A model generated the notes under the pieces. It was not told where the DNA came from and did no database searches. It saw only the letters and a list, made by a program, of their open reading frames with translations. Shown here piece by piece: positions 34,978 through 43,952 of a stretch of 64,000 bases of DNA. Where the stretch lies: positions 248,001-312,000 of the forward strand of contig JAQWSU010000045.1 in assembly GCA_029243025.1 (NCBI GenBank), given 5' to 3'. Source of the stretch: Pirellulaceae bacterium (GTDB lineage Bacteria; Planctomycetota; Planctomycetia; Pirellulales; Pirellulaceae). Position numbers and translations under genes: made by a program. How positions within the stretch are numbered: position 1 is the first letter of the stretch; every line of letters begins with the position of its first letter.

Positions 34978-36693
34978 TCAAATTCGGCGGAAATGCTCTC
35001 GAAACTGCTCTCGCAATTCGAGCAGTGTTTCATTCACCCGATCTTTGACCTCGCTGGGAATCGGTTCATCGCTTGAGACCCAGACTTGGACTTGGAAAAC
35101 CTGACTTGAGATCGTCTTTAGCATTCGACGCCTCAACCGTCTCCAAGGGCGAAAAAAGATCAGCTCCGTCGGCGGCGAAAGCCCTTCGGCGTCGGCATTG
35201 AGATTACTGAACGCGACATAACCAAATTCATTCTCTCGTGAAAACTCTCCGATGACGAACGGCCAATCGGGGTCCAGAGCAGACGCGTCAGGCAATTGCG
35301 CTTTCCGCTTGTCGAGAGTCCATCCGGTGTTCTTGTAGCAGACACAAAGCTCATGCCAGCCACCAGAAAATGGATAGTCGAAAGAGATGAGGTAGTTCAG
35401 TTTCGAATCTGGGTCGCGATAGGTAAACGTCTTTGAATAGTCACCAAGCTCATGTTGCTGAGGACGATGAATGGATTCGAAGTCGACAAAGTCCAACCCC
35501 GCAAGTTGTTTTGGCAAAAAGTCCTGTTCCACCGTATGGGCGTGATCGACCGACCAAACTCTGGTTTGCGTGGCAAATGCGATGGGCACGATTGAGACCA
35601 TCCCAAGCAGAACGAAAGCCACCGGCAGCGCGCCCCGGAGCTTCGAGGCGGGAGTTTTGGAAGATGGCTGCGGCGCTGCTGGTCGCGAGGAACGGTCGTT
35701 GGCCACGACGTTGGAGGCGACTTTCTTTGGATCTCCGAACTGCGTGACCGTATTCCAAACGGCGGCGAAAGGGTTTTGCTTTTGCCGACCTTCTTCCACG
35801 GCTGCAATCGTGATGGGTCGCAACAGAAAATAGAGTATTTGATCCGAGCTGGTTAAGGCGATAAACGTAACCGTGAATAGCAGGAATCCCAACACATCAT
35901 GCGGATAGCCACCCGAAAGATCAGCTCCCCACCAGGCATGCGCAATGGCAATGACACAAATCCGTGCGACATTCAACGAGATCGCCCACACAACGCCAGC
36001 AAAGATAAGCAAAGCAACGTGCAGTGGACTCCGATTAAGCCAGACGGCGTAGATTGCCGCACACGCGATGACGGCCATGATCGAGACAATGCCACTGCAG
36101 GCTTCGTCAACGAAGAACTGCTTATCAGGTACCTGCAAGACGTTTCCGAACATCAGGTGGTTGACCTGTAGTAGATCGAGAATGGCGCTGCTGACAGCCG
36201 AGCTGATTTGTTGAAGCCTTACCACGATTCGGGTATCGACATCAAACGGTAACGGAACGAGTAGCCAGAGCAGAAACCAAATGCCCCACAAGTTTTGAAT
36301 TTTCCGTATTCGTGACAGCGTAAAAAGCACGCCAGCAACCAAAACAATGAGTGAAATCGTGGCCAGCCATGCCGATTGAAATAAGGTGGCAGCGGCCAAC
36401 AGCACCCAAGCAAAAACGTAGCAACCACGTCCAAGCGTTTCGCTACGTTGGGTGACAACGGGCGGCTCACCTGCTTGAAATCGCGTGTAAAGCAAATAGC
36501 CAAACGCAGCGATCACAAAGGGAAAGTACTGATACTGTTCCTTGGACCAAAGGTTCCAAAAATGCATCAAGAGCAGAGGCGCATATCCAACGATAACGCA
36601 AATAATGCTGATCAATGAAAATGGCAGGGCAGGCAAGCGATACGATTTCAGTCGCGACTGCGGATCGCCAACACTACCAGCGACGCTGGACAT
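34978..36693 (-). CDS. Exosortase with C-terminal EpsI-like domain (XrtU-like)
   Basis: A 571-residue inner-membrane transpeptidase that cleaves PEP-CTERM tails and links proteins to the envelope. About eight helices span residues 25-290. The catalytic residues are visible: C199 in DEACSGI, R244 in NVARI and H265 in GYPHDVLGF. After a Ser/Pro-rich linker and one more helix (near 345-365), about 200 residues resemble the EpsI-type partner domain often fused to or encoded beside exosortases. The fusion and the planctomycete setting suggest the XrtU type, but I cannot confirm that subtype. It lies between GT4 and gmd genes in the exopolysaccharide run. Two PEP-CTERM proteins in this window are candidate substrates. 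Confidence 0.88.
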   Translation of the reverse strand: MSSVAGSVGDPQSRLKSYRLPALPFSLISIICVIVGYAPLLLMHFWNLWSKEQYQYFPFVIAAFGYLLYTRFQAGEPPVVTQRSETLGRGCYVFAWVLLAAATLFQSAWLATISLIVLVAGVLFTLSRIRKIQNLWGIWFLLWLLVPLPFDVDTRIVVRLQQISSAVSSAILDLLQVNHLMFGNVLQVPDKQFFVDEACSGIVSIMAVIACAAIYAVWLNRSPLHVALLIFAGVVWAISLNVARICVIAIAHAWWGADLSGGYPHDVLGFLLFTVTFIALTSSDQILYFLLRPITIAAVEEGRQKQNPFAAVWNTVTQFGDPKKVASNVVANDRSSRPAAPQPSSKTPASKLRGALPVAFVLLGMVSIVPIAFATQTRVWSVDHAHTVEQDFLPKQLAGLDFVDFESIHRPQQHELGDYSKTFTYRDPDSKLNYLISFDYPFSGGWHELCVCYKNTGWTLDKRKAQLPDASALDPDWPFVIGEFSRENEFGYVAFSNLNADAEGLSPPTELIFFRPWRRLRRRMLKTISSQVFQVQVWVSSDEPIPSEVKDRVNETLLELREQFREHFRRI

Positions 36694-36828
36694 TTCCAGA
36701 ACCTCTTCTCATACGAACTAATTGGATATCGCGTGATTCGTTGCCGACCCATCGGCAACAGGAATTGTTTGACAAGATTCGTCAGAGCCGTTTGCTCTAC
36801 GCAAACCGGCCCGGCCTCCGCTCTCAAT

Positions 36829-38022
36829 TTAAATCTCAACCTGATCGCGAGTTGGTATCTGCTGAACCTGTTTCTTGGCTTCGTCCAGGAGCTTCGGAGT
36901 AAGCTGCCGATAGAGTTCGAGAATATCGTTAATTACGAATTGTTCGTCGAACAGCAACTCGGCCCGTTCCCGAGCATTTTGGCCAAATTCAGTGCGGCTT
37001 TCAGGACTTTCAACCAGCTGAGTGATGGCGGAAGCAAGTGATTCAGAGTTACGTGGGGGCACCAACAACCCGGTTCTTCCGGACGTCACTACTTCCCGGC
37101 AACCGGGGACGTTGGTGGCAACAATCGGCAGGCCCATCGCCGAGGCCTCAAGCAGCACACGAGACAGACCTTCGCGATAGGAAGGTAGTACAAACATGTC
37201 TGCTTCTCGCAAAGTCTGCCGTATATCGCTCACATGACCAGGGAATTCAACGTGGCCTTCCCGCTCCCAGTCCGCTAAATCATCGGCGTTTATGGCAGAT
37301 CGATTCCCATAATCAATTTCACCACAAGCGACAAAAGTTACGGAAGGATGTTCTTGCCGAACGGCCTTCGCGGCGGAAACAAACTCTCGAATCCCCTTTT
37401 CTTCAATCAAGCGACCCGCAAAGACAACTCGCAGTTGAAAAGGATTTCGATTAGACACTGAGACAGGCTGAAAATAATCCAGATCTACTCCAGACCCGGC
37501 ACTGACAAATGAATTGCTACGAAGCCTTGGAGCGTAGGCTGAAAGCAGTCCGAGATCGACCTCGTTTTGAAAAATTGGATTCGAGCATTTCATCCCCAGC
37601 GTGTTTGCCCACAATCGCAACAAGATGGGCCGAACCAATTTAAACTTTGGCGAATCGGACAAAACTGCGTGCCCAAGACCGGTCACACTATTGACGGCAT
37701 GCATCGTGCCATCCCAGAAGCAAGCGAGCGTCCCGTAGAGACAGCACTTGATAGTAAAGTGATGAACAATGGCAGGTTGATAGGCGCGATAGATCCGGTA
37801 GAGATTGAAGAGGGCAATAAAGTCCTCAAAAGGATTAACCCCTCGACGATTCAGCTGCCAATCGATACAGGTAAAACCCAACTCTTCGAGCTTGGGCGTA
37901 TATTTGTCAAATGGCGCAATCACGAGAACTTCCAGCCCCTGCTTTCTCATCTCAAGCGCGAGATTCAAGCGGAAGTTGTAGACATACCAAGTGGTATTAG
38001 AGACTAACGCGATTGGCTTCAT
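36829..38022 (-). CDS. Glycosyltransferase family 4 (EPS cluster)
   Basis: A 397-residue GT-B retaining glycosyltransferase of the GT4 type. The N-terminal half starts MKPIALVSNTTWYVYNFRL. The C-terminal half has VVFAGRLIEEKGIREFV and the E-x7-E motif in REGLSRVLLEASAMGLP, which binds the sugar nucleotide. It resembles WcaL/PglA-like transferases; donor and acceptor are unknown. Its ATG overlaps the stop of the preceding glycosyltransferase gene by 4 bases (ATGA), so translation is probably coupled. Confidence 0.88.
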   Translation of the reverse strand: MKPIALVSNTTWYVYNFRLNLALEMRKQGLEVLVIAPFDKYTPKLEELGFTCIDWQLNRRGVNPFEDFIALFNLYRIYRAYQPAIVHHFTIKCCLYGTLACFWDGTMHAVNSVTGLGHAVLSDSPKFKLVRPILLRLWANTLGMKCSNPIFQNEVDLGLLSAYAPRLRSNSFVSAGSGVDLDYFQPVSVSNRNPFQLRVVFAGRLIEEKGIREFVSAAKAVRQEHPSVTFVACGEIDYGNRSAINADDLADWEREGHVEFPGHVSDIRQTLREADMFVLPSYREGLSRVLLEASAMGLPIVATNVPGCREVVTSGRTGLLVPPRNSESLASAITQLVESPESRTEFGQNARERAELLFDEQFVINDILELYRQLTPKLLDEAKKQVQQIPTRDQVEI

Positions 38023-39251
38023 GAAGAATGGCTCACTGGAGCGACACTGCTGGCAAGTTGGTGGGCGCGGGCATATGCATCACTTAAACGCGTCGCTGAC
38101 GCGGCGAGCGAAAACCGCTGTTCATACTGACGCCGGGCAGCCTGGGAAACCCTCTCGGCCTCGGCATCATCCGTGATCAGCTTTAGAACCTGATGTGCAT
38201 ATTGATCGATCTGACCGATTTCCGCAAGGAATCCCGTGTCCCCGTCGGCAATTGCTTCAGAAATGCTTGGAATATTAGATGCCACAATCGGAATCTTGGC
38301 GGCAGCTGCTTCCATCACAACGATCGGCAGTCCCTCGTACAGGGAAGGCAAAAGAAAGACGTCAGCAACGGCCATTAGTTCAGAAACATCGTCACGGAGC
38401 CCAAGAAACTGAACATCTGCCAGCTGCCTATCGCGGACTTCTGTTTCTATTGTTTCACGTAGTGGTCCATCGCCCACCAAAAGTAGCTTCGCGTCAGGTT
38501 CAGCTTCCTTTACCTTAGCAAAAATGGCGAGCAAACCTGAATGGTTCTTCGCAGGTCGAAACGATCCGACATGCAAAACAATTGGGCTGCTGCTATTTCC
38601 AACCAACGACTTGCGAATCTGATCTACACGTGGCTTGTCGATTGGTTCGGGTTCCGTCGCCCCGAGATATAAGACTTCCGTCCGATCGGATGGCATCTCT
38701 GCATATCGCATCAAGGCTTGAAGTACAGCCTTGGAAACGGGTGCGATGATCTCAGACTTTCGAGCAACGTATCGAACGCTCCAGTGACAGTACAGCTCAC
38801 TCAACTGTTTCACAACAAATCGGGCTGTTTGTGGACTTAGTCCCACAAGTCGTTCACTGTGAAAGGATGCGACGGTCGGAACCCCGACTTTCTTGGCTCC
38901 TAACACTCCAACACCATTATGACTATTGAGGTGACAATGAACCACATCATAGTTATTTTGTTTGATCGTCGTTGCAAGCCTATTGGCAAACGCCAAGGGA
39001 CGGTACCCCATAGGGGTGTGATGGACTTGAGCTCCATACCCCCGAGCAACATCAGCCAACTCCCCAATCTGCCCGCCCTTGCAACACACATCCATCTGCA
39101 ACGATTCACGCGAAATCGTTTTTAACATTGTCAGTAACCAAGTTTCGATCCCACCTCTCCCGAGCGTCGAGATCACATGCAAAATGCGAAGTGGTCGACT
39201 CGATTGACAGCTCGAATCGTCCATCGCTTGATTGGAAACTGAGGATGCCAC
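38019..39251 (-). CDS. Glycosyltransferase family 4 (EPS cluster)
   Basis: A 410-residue GT4 glycosyltransferase. RILHVISTLGRGGIETWL is the typical donor-domain opening. VLHVGSFRPAKNHSGLLAIF begins the second Rossmann domain, and SLYEGLPIVVMEAAAAKIP holds the E-x7-E pair. It is an assembly enzyme of the exopolysaccharide repeat unit. I take the GTG at 39249-39251; an ATG nine codons later is possible. It lies 30 bases after the Wzy-like gene and overlaps the next glycosyltransferase by 4 bases. Confidence 0.87.
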   Translation of the reverse strand: MASSVSNQAMDDSSCQSSRPLRILHVISTLGRGGIETWLLTMLKTISRESLQMDVCCKGGQIGELADVARGYGAQVHHTPMGYRPLAFANRLATTIKQNNYDVVHCHLNSHNGVGVLGAKKVGVPTVASFHSERLVGLSPQTARFVVKQLSELYCHWSVRYVARKSEIIAPVSKAVLQALMRYAEMPSDRTEVLYLGATEPEPIDKPRVDQIRKSLVGNSSSPIVLHVGSFRPAKNHSGLLAIFAKVKEAEPDAKLLLVGDGPLRETIETEVRDRQLADVQFLGLRDDVSELMAVADVFLLPSLYEGLPIVVMEAAAAKIPIVASNIPSISEAIADGDTGFLAEIGQIDQYAHQVLKLITDDAEAERVSQAARRQYEQRFSLAASATRLSDAYARAHQLASSVAPVSHSS

Positions 39252-39281
39252 TACGTTTTCTACTCCACAGGTATCAACGGT

Positions 39282-40622
39282 TCATTGAACCGCGACAAGA
39301 GGTCGCCTTGAATTAGTCTTCGTGCGACGGCGTTGATTCCATTCATGCTTGATCTCGCCAACGTGATAAGCTCGATAGGAAATCGCCAACAAAAGAGCAA
39401 GAAGGCACATGAACGTCTTTTGGTAATACATGACGGCAAAGATTTCGAACGTGGTGAAGGAAAGTAACGTCGCGACAATCCAAATGAACACCGACGGGAC
39501 GATATACCGTCGTCGAAAGCCGACAATGGTCCGCCAGAGTATCCCAACATGGATTGAGTAAAAACAAATAAAGCCCAATAAACCGTGGTTCGCCAGAATT
39601 TCAAGCACATTACTGTGGGAATAGACTCCTAGGAAATTCTTTTTGGCAAACCCCTGGACCCCATGGCCAAAAACAGGGCGTTCTAGCCAGAGTTCCAGAG
39701 CGGACCCATAGAGCGATGAACGATGATTGATGCTTCCTTCACTGACGTATTTGCCTTGCATCCAGTGGATCGCGGTAATGAGGCGCTCGGTGTGTCGAGT
39801 CGAAGTAAACGTTTTATACACACCAAATCCCATACAAAGAATCAAGAGGACAGCAACAATAAGTCTTTTCGGAGTGACTCGTCCGGAAAACCTGGTCCCT
39901 CCCTTAAAAACGATTGAGAAAACGCTGATCAACAAGAGTACCACAAGGATCTGCCCCTTGCGCGAACCAGACTTCACGATCACTTCATAAACGGCGAAGG
40001 AACTCCCAGCCGCACCAATCATAACGCGAACATAGTCGAATGTGGAACGAAGGGTTTTCTCAGGAAACACGACAAAAATATTCCAGACGGCGATGAAAGC
40101 ATAACTGCAGAGATAAAACGCATAGATATTGGGATTTAAAGCCCCCCCCCCCTCATCGCCAACGTCGAAATAAAACCGGGATCTTTCAGTCGCAAGGGAA
40201 ACATTCCAAGAAGCGTTGTACCAAATGTAAACCAAGCCGAATAAAAGCCCGAACTCCATTGACCAGGTCCGACCTGACAAGACAACAATGAAATAGACGA
40301 TTACAAAAAGTGAAAACACTTTTAAATTCGTTATGAGATGCTCATTATCATTCGACGCGAACATCGATGAAGCCGCAATCAAGACCACAAAGGCAGCCAG
40401 TGGCCACACGGGTTTCGCCAAGACGAAAAGGCGGCCCAAAACTCCCCGAAAGGCAGCCTCTGCCACAAAGACAAGTAGCAGCAGCACACCGATGGCATTC
40501 GAATACTTTGTGAGCTTTGGATCAGCGCCAAGCAGCAACACGGACGTAATATAGATCGTCAGCAAGGATTCCGATGCGAACAACGGTACGGTCGAAAAGA
40601 TATTCGTCGACTTTGGAATCAC
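39282..40622 (-). CDS. O-antigen ligase / Wzy-like polysaccharide polymerase (carries a G11 tract)
   Basis: A 446-residue membrane protein with about 11 helices and the O-antigen ligase-type periplasmic loop: SINHRSSLYGSALELWLERP, then FGHGVQGFAKKNFLGVYSHSNVLEILANHG, with the conserved Gly-His and SHSN segment. In an EPS locus with a Wzx-like flippase and a Wzc-like kinase, it most likely polymerises repeat units. The GTG start (40620-40622) overlaps the TGA of the upstream broken glycosyltransferase (GTGA), and GGAGAGG lies 8 bases upstream. The longer open frame to 40679 lies within the pseudogene's old reading region and is rejected. Around residue 157 the coding strand has 11 consecutive G; a change of one base there would truncate the protein. 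Confidence 0.83.
   Translation of the reverse strand: MIPKSTNIFSTVPLFASESLLTIYITSVLLLGADPKLTKYSNAIGVLLLLVFVAEAAFRGVLGRLFVLAKPVWPLAAFVVLIAASSMFASNDNEHLITNLKVFSLFVIVYFIVVLSGRTWSMEFGLLFGLVYIWYNASWNVSLATERSRFYFDVGDEGGGALNPNIYAFYLCSYAFIAVWNIFVVFPEKTLRSTFDYVRVMIGAAGSSFAVYEVIVKSGSRKGQILVVLLLISVFSIVFKGGTRFSGRVTPKRLIVAVLLILCMGFGVYKTFTSTRHTERLITAIHWMQGKYVSEGSINHRSSLYGSALELWLERPVFGHGVQGFAKKNFLGVYSHSNVLEILANHGLLGFICFYSIHVGILWRTIVGFRRRYIVPSVFIWIVATLLSFTTFEIFAVMYYQKTFMCLLALLLAISYRAYHVGEIKHEWNQRRRTKTNSRRPLVAVQ
40142..40152. repeat. Homopolymer tract of 11 G/C inside the Wzy-like gene
   Basis: Eleven C on the plus strand (G on the coding strand) encode the E-G-G-G-A segment. The frame is intact at this length. 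Tracts this long are prone to slippage during replication and are also prone to sequencing error. Confidence 0.9.
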
Positions 40623-41766
40623 GCCAACACCTCTCCATAACAGTTCATCATCGCATCCACCATCTGGTTGATACTGCACAACTCCTCGGCGCGTGGTCGA
40701 GCGTTTCGGCTCATCTCATCCAACTTTTGAGATTCTCTTAACAATTCTTGCAACGCCTTGAGAAAATCGTTTTTCAAATTAACTCCACAAGCGAATCAAT
40801 CGACCTCATGTCGCACAATTTGTATTACATCCCCAACGTCCGACACGCCCCCCTCGGCCCGATGCCATTGCCTCAATCACAAGACTTGGCGTACCCTCGT
40901 ACAATGGGTCGAAATCAGCAAATGGTGGTCTCTCACGACCTCGGAAATGTTGGATTGAAATTTGTGAATCGTCACTTGCATCTCAAGGCCGAGTTGCTTG
41001 ATTTGTAATTACAAATCAGTTTGCAATTCACCAACACGGTAAAGATCCAGAGTCCAACCTTGACAAGTTTGATTGAGGCCGTTGAGCAAATCGATCAGGT
41101 AGCCCCAATTTTTGAGGCTACGAGTCGCCCCACGGCCAAAAACCGCAGCGGCATCTCCGCTTGACTTGCACTACCGGAAAAGAGTTCAAGATCAATTGCA
41201 TTCCCAACATAATGACAGATCCCTCCGCCGGCGCCAAAACGGCTCTGATCAAATTGGCGGTTCGCGTTGAGACTATTGGCGATTAAAACTCGAGGAAAAC
41301 GAGCAGACAAGAATCCTCGAACACGGTCAACATTTGCAAGTTCCCGCTGAAAATCACTCCGAATCCCACCAATAGCGTGAACTCCGACTAGCTTTGCGGC
41401 CAGCCAAACAGGAAAATTACTGATAAAGCAAAATGACTGTATTAAAGTCGGGCGAAATCGTCTTGCAGTCGCAATGAGTCGCACAATTCTTCCCGGCATA
41501 CCGAACCGGCTATTCACGTCCGAAACGGTAATACCAAGCTCTCGAATCGGCGCGACATAAACATCATCTTTTCGATATCGCCAAACGGCAACTTCAACAT
41601 CACAGCCAAGCTGACTAAGTTCGCGAACTAAGTAATACAACTGTCTTTGATAACCACCGCCCACCAACGATCCCGCAACGATAAGCAGTCGAGGTAGGGT
41701 AGGAGAATCGCCAGACATGACTGGCTTCACGTTCTCACTGCAACTGGATTTAGCGACCTTACTCAC
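40619..41766 (-). pseudogene. Decayed GT4 glycosyltransferase gene
   Basis: The intact N-terminal 223 codons (41766 to about 41098) encode a GT4 N-domain: LLIVAGSLVGGGYQRQLYYL up to LRFLAVGRLVASK. The frame then breaks at a run of five A on the coding strand (41109-41113). The next frame continues as NWGYLIDLL, followed by a TAA. Further fragments in changing frames match the rest of a GT4: YEGTPSLVIEAMASG (near 40858-40905), VSDVGDVIQIVRHEVD then a TGA, and FLKALQELLRES down to a final TGA at 40619. At least three frameshifts and two internal stops are present, so this is a true pseudogene and not one sequencing error. Its start overlaps the ATP-grasp stop by 8 bases, and its last codon overlaps the Wzy-like GTG. 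Confidence 0.88.
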
Positions 41767-42814
41767 GATTGCTCACCAATTGGTCCAGCGTATTCTGCAG
41801 AATTACATCTTGAGGCCAGATACCACCTTCGTGCCAAGTTAAGTTGCGATCCCACCAACCATTGGCATTGTAAACTGCTTCAGGAACAAAAGCATAACTC
41901 ATCTCAATCACCCGGGGTTCGCCTTGCTGATCATTCACAAAATCGAACGCCAGGCATTGGGCATCAAGACGATCCGTCAATTCGAATGCGATCCGCAGAC
42001 AACGATGGTCAATCTCAGCAGGTGAATAGTCCAGCAACCCGCTTCCCGACGCGCGAAAATCACCGCCTCGAACCATGCGTTTGAATCCGAATGCGTGGTC
42101 ACCAATAATCGTTATTCGAGTATCACAATCGTTGTTTGGCAGGAAGTCTTGAAAGTAAACGTAACCGATGTCATGGCCCAAAAGTCGATCGGCTCTACGC
42201 AGATGGGCAAAGGTCCGAGGGAATCTGCGCAACTTTCCGATGAAGTCAAAATGCTTTCGAGTTTTCGAGGACTTGAGCTTGGAAATCCGGTCACCAAGGT
42301 GGCCTCTCATCGGACGAAATCCACGAGAAAAGGCTTTTGTCACAATACGATGGGCTGCGTCACGCGATTTAATGAGTCTTACATTGGTGGCACCCGCACC
42401 ACGGCGCAACTTAAAGACTTTAGGAAAGACGGTAGAATCAACCCACTTATGGGCCTCAATTTCATCGAAAAACACGTAGGAAGGAATAAGAGGAGCATCA
42501 ATTGCTTCCAGCAGGTATTTCTGTGCCACCTTGTCATCATAGGTCCAGTAGGTCGAGGAATTTGGAAACACGACCAACCCCATTGATTCCAACGCTTTAA
42601 TCACGTGTCGCGCCGACATACAATCTGCAGCATTTGCAAGATTGGTGTGCAGGAGCGCGATGTCGTAATCGGCCACCTGTTGTACGATCTCGGAAGCATG
42701 AAAGTCGAAGAGCTTGAATGACAGGTTGCGGTCCGCGCAAAACGCCTGCCAGCGGTCTGAAAACGAGCCTGGTCGATCATTAATTGCGATGCGAATATCT
42801 CCGTAAATTGACAT
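41759..42814 (-). CDS. ATP-grasp ligase (RimK-like), EPS cluster
   Basis: A 351-residue ATP-grasp enzyme. FPNSSTYWTYDDKVAQKYLL is the typical entry to the ATP-binding region. VFPKVFKLRRGAGATNVRLI contains the ATP-binding Lys and the Gly-rich loop. LAFDFVNDQQGEPRVIEMSYAF has the metal-binding Asp, Glu and Ser/Asn-type residues near the end. Such enzymes join a carboxylate to an amine through an acyl phosphate; the substrates are unknown. Its neighbour is a CapA-like protein, which suggests addition of an amino acid or similar group to the glycan. The ATG at 42814 is preferred to 42859 because AGGGA lies 6 bases before it. Confidence 0.82.
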   Translation of the reverse strand: MSIYGDIRIAINDRPGSFSDRWQAFCADRNLSFKLFDFHASEIVQQVADYDIALLHTNLANAADCMSARHVIKALESMGLVVFPNSSTYWTYDDKVAQKYLLEAIDAPLIPSYVFFDEIEAHKWVDSTVFPKVFKLRRGAGATNVRLIKSRDAAHRIVTKAFSRGFRPMRGHLGDRISKLKSSKTRKHFDFIGKLRRFPRTFAHLRRADRLLGHDIGYVYFQDFLPNNDCDTRITIIGDHAFGFKRMVRGGDFRASGSGLLDYSPAEIDHRCLRIAFELTDRLDAQCLAFDFVNDQQGEPRVIEMSYAFVPEAVYNANGWWDRNLTWHEGGIWPQDVILQNTLDQLVSNRE

Positions 42815-42902
42815 TTTTTCCCTGCCGCTACCCGTTTCTAAGAACCTATTAGAATTCACAACACAGCTGATCGTATTTGATTCGTGGCTGAGACTGCCAC
42901 CT

Positions 42903-43952
42903 TCATTTACAGTACCGCTTCTGACCCGAAATTAGTTTAAATAGTGTTTGAGCATGTCGAAGGCGGGGAAGTTTTGGCCGAGCAAAATAGGAGGCAATCG
43001 CCGCCCGAGCCTGCCCAACCGCGACCGCTCGTTGAAACTCCGCCGACAACACCGGATGCCGAGTAAAATCACGAAAATAGCTTTGGCAGCTTTTGCTACT
43101 TGCAACCACCGTCTCACCACGGCGGTAAATTTTCCTAACCGAGGCTTCCCGACGATCCAAGTCAAAGCTCACCCACATGGAAGCATCATTCCATGATCGT
43201 TGTTTCTTTCGACACCGCATCGGATCACCATTTTTAGATCGATAGGCAATATCGATATCAGGAAAGAAGAAGTTCCCCAGACCGAAGCAAACAGTGACAT
43301 CCTCAAACCGTCCAAACGACTGTATACAATGGGAGTGATGACCAACGATCAAATCAACACCAAGCGACACGATTTCCTTAGACATCTCGACATCTCTCGG
43401 CCTCGGTAAAGAGACCTCGAGCACGCCCCAATGAATCGCGACGACGATGTGAGTCGCGTTGTTGTCCCGTGCCTGTTCGACATCACGTCGAACGCGTTCG
43501 AAATCCAACGGCGCTACTCCCGTAACGGCCCCTGGTGTTTGAGCCTGACCCGTCGGGCCACAGTAGGAAAGAAATGCAACAAGATGTGGACCGACAGCCA
43601 TAATCCGAGGATTTTGAAAATTGTCAGCCTCACCTCCCGCACCGCAAACCTCGATAGAATCCTGCTGTAATTCTTGCAAAGTATCGGCCAGTCCCTGCTC
43701 TCCGTAATCCATGATGTGGTTGTTAGCGACTGAAGCAAGCAGTGGCACTCCAGGAAACGTTCGCCTCAAAAAACACTCGCTTGTTTTCAGGTGAATCTTT
43801 CCGGGCACTGGCGATGAACTATCTGTAACAGGAGCCTCGAGGTTAATGACGACCAGATCCCCAAGTTCACTCGGGTCAAGTTTCACATTAACGGGTCGAT
43901 CAAGAAATGCATCTCCAAAGAACGACACTCTGTGATTCACGCGATTACCCAT
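42903..43952 (-). CDS. CapA-like metallophosphatase-fold protein
   Basis: A 349-residue protein of the CapA/PgsA group (poly-gamma-glutamate synthesis proteins with a calcineurin-like fold). VVINLEAPVT, LLASVANNHIMDYGEQGL, IVVAIHWGVLEVSLP and LGVDLIVGHHSHCIQSF are the successive family motifs. They hold the Asn/His residues that bind metal in metallophosphatases. Role in relatives: capsule or peptide-polymer export or modification; the exact reaction is unsettled. No signal peptide is visible. The gene overlaps the flippase stop by 16 bases and is followed by the ATP-grasp gene. Confidence 0.87.
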   Translation of the reverse strand: MGNRVNHRVSFFGDAFLDRPVNVKLDPSELGDLVVINLEAPVTDSSSPVPGKIHLKTSECFLRRTFPGVPLLASVANNHIMDYGEQGLADTLQELQQDSIEVCGAGGEADNFQNPRIMAVGPHLVAFLSYCGPTGQAQTPGAVTGVAPLDFERVRRDVEQARDNNATHIVVAIHWGVLEVSLPRPRDVEMSKEIVSLGVDLIVGHHSHCIQSFGRFEDVTVCFGLGNFFFPDIDIAYRSKNGDPMRCRKKQRSWNDASMWVSFDLDRREASVRKIYRRGETVVASSKSCQSYFRDFTRHPVLSAEFQRAVAVGQARAAIASYFARPKLPRLRHAQTLFKLISGQKRYCK

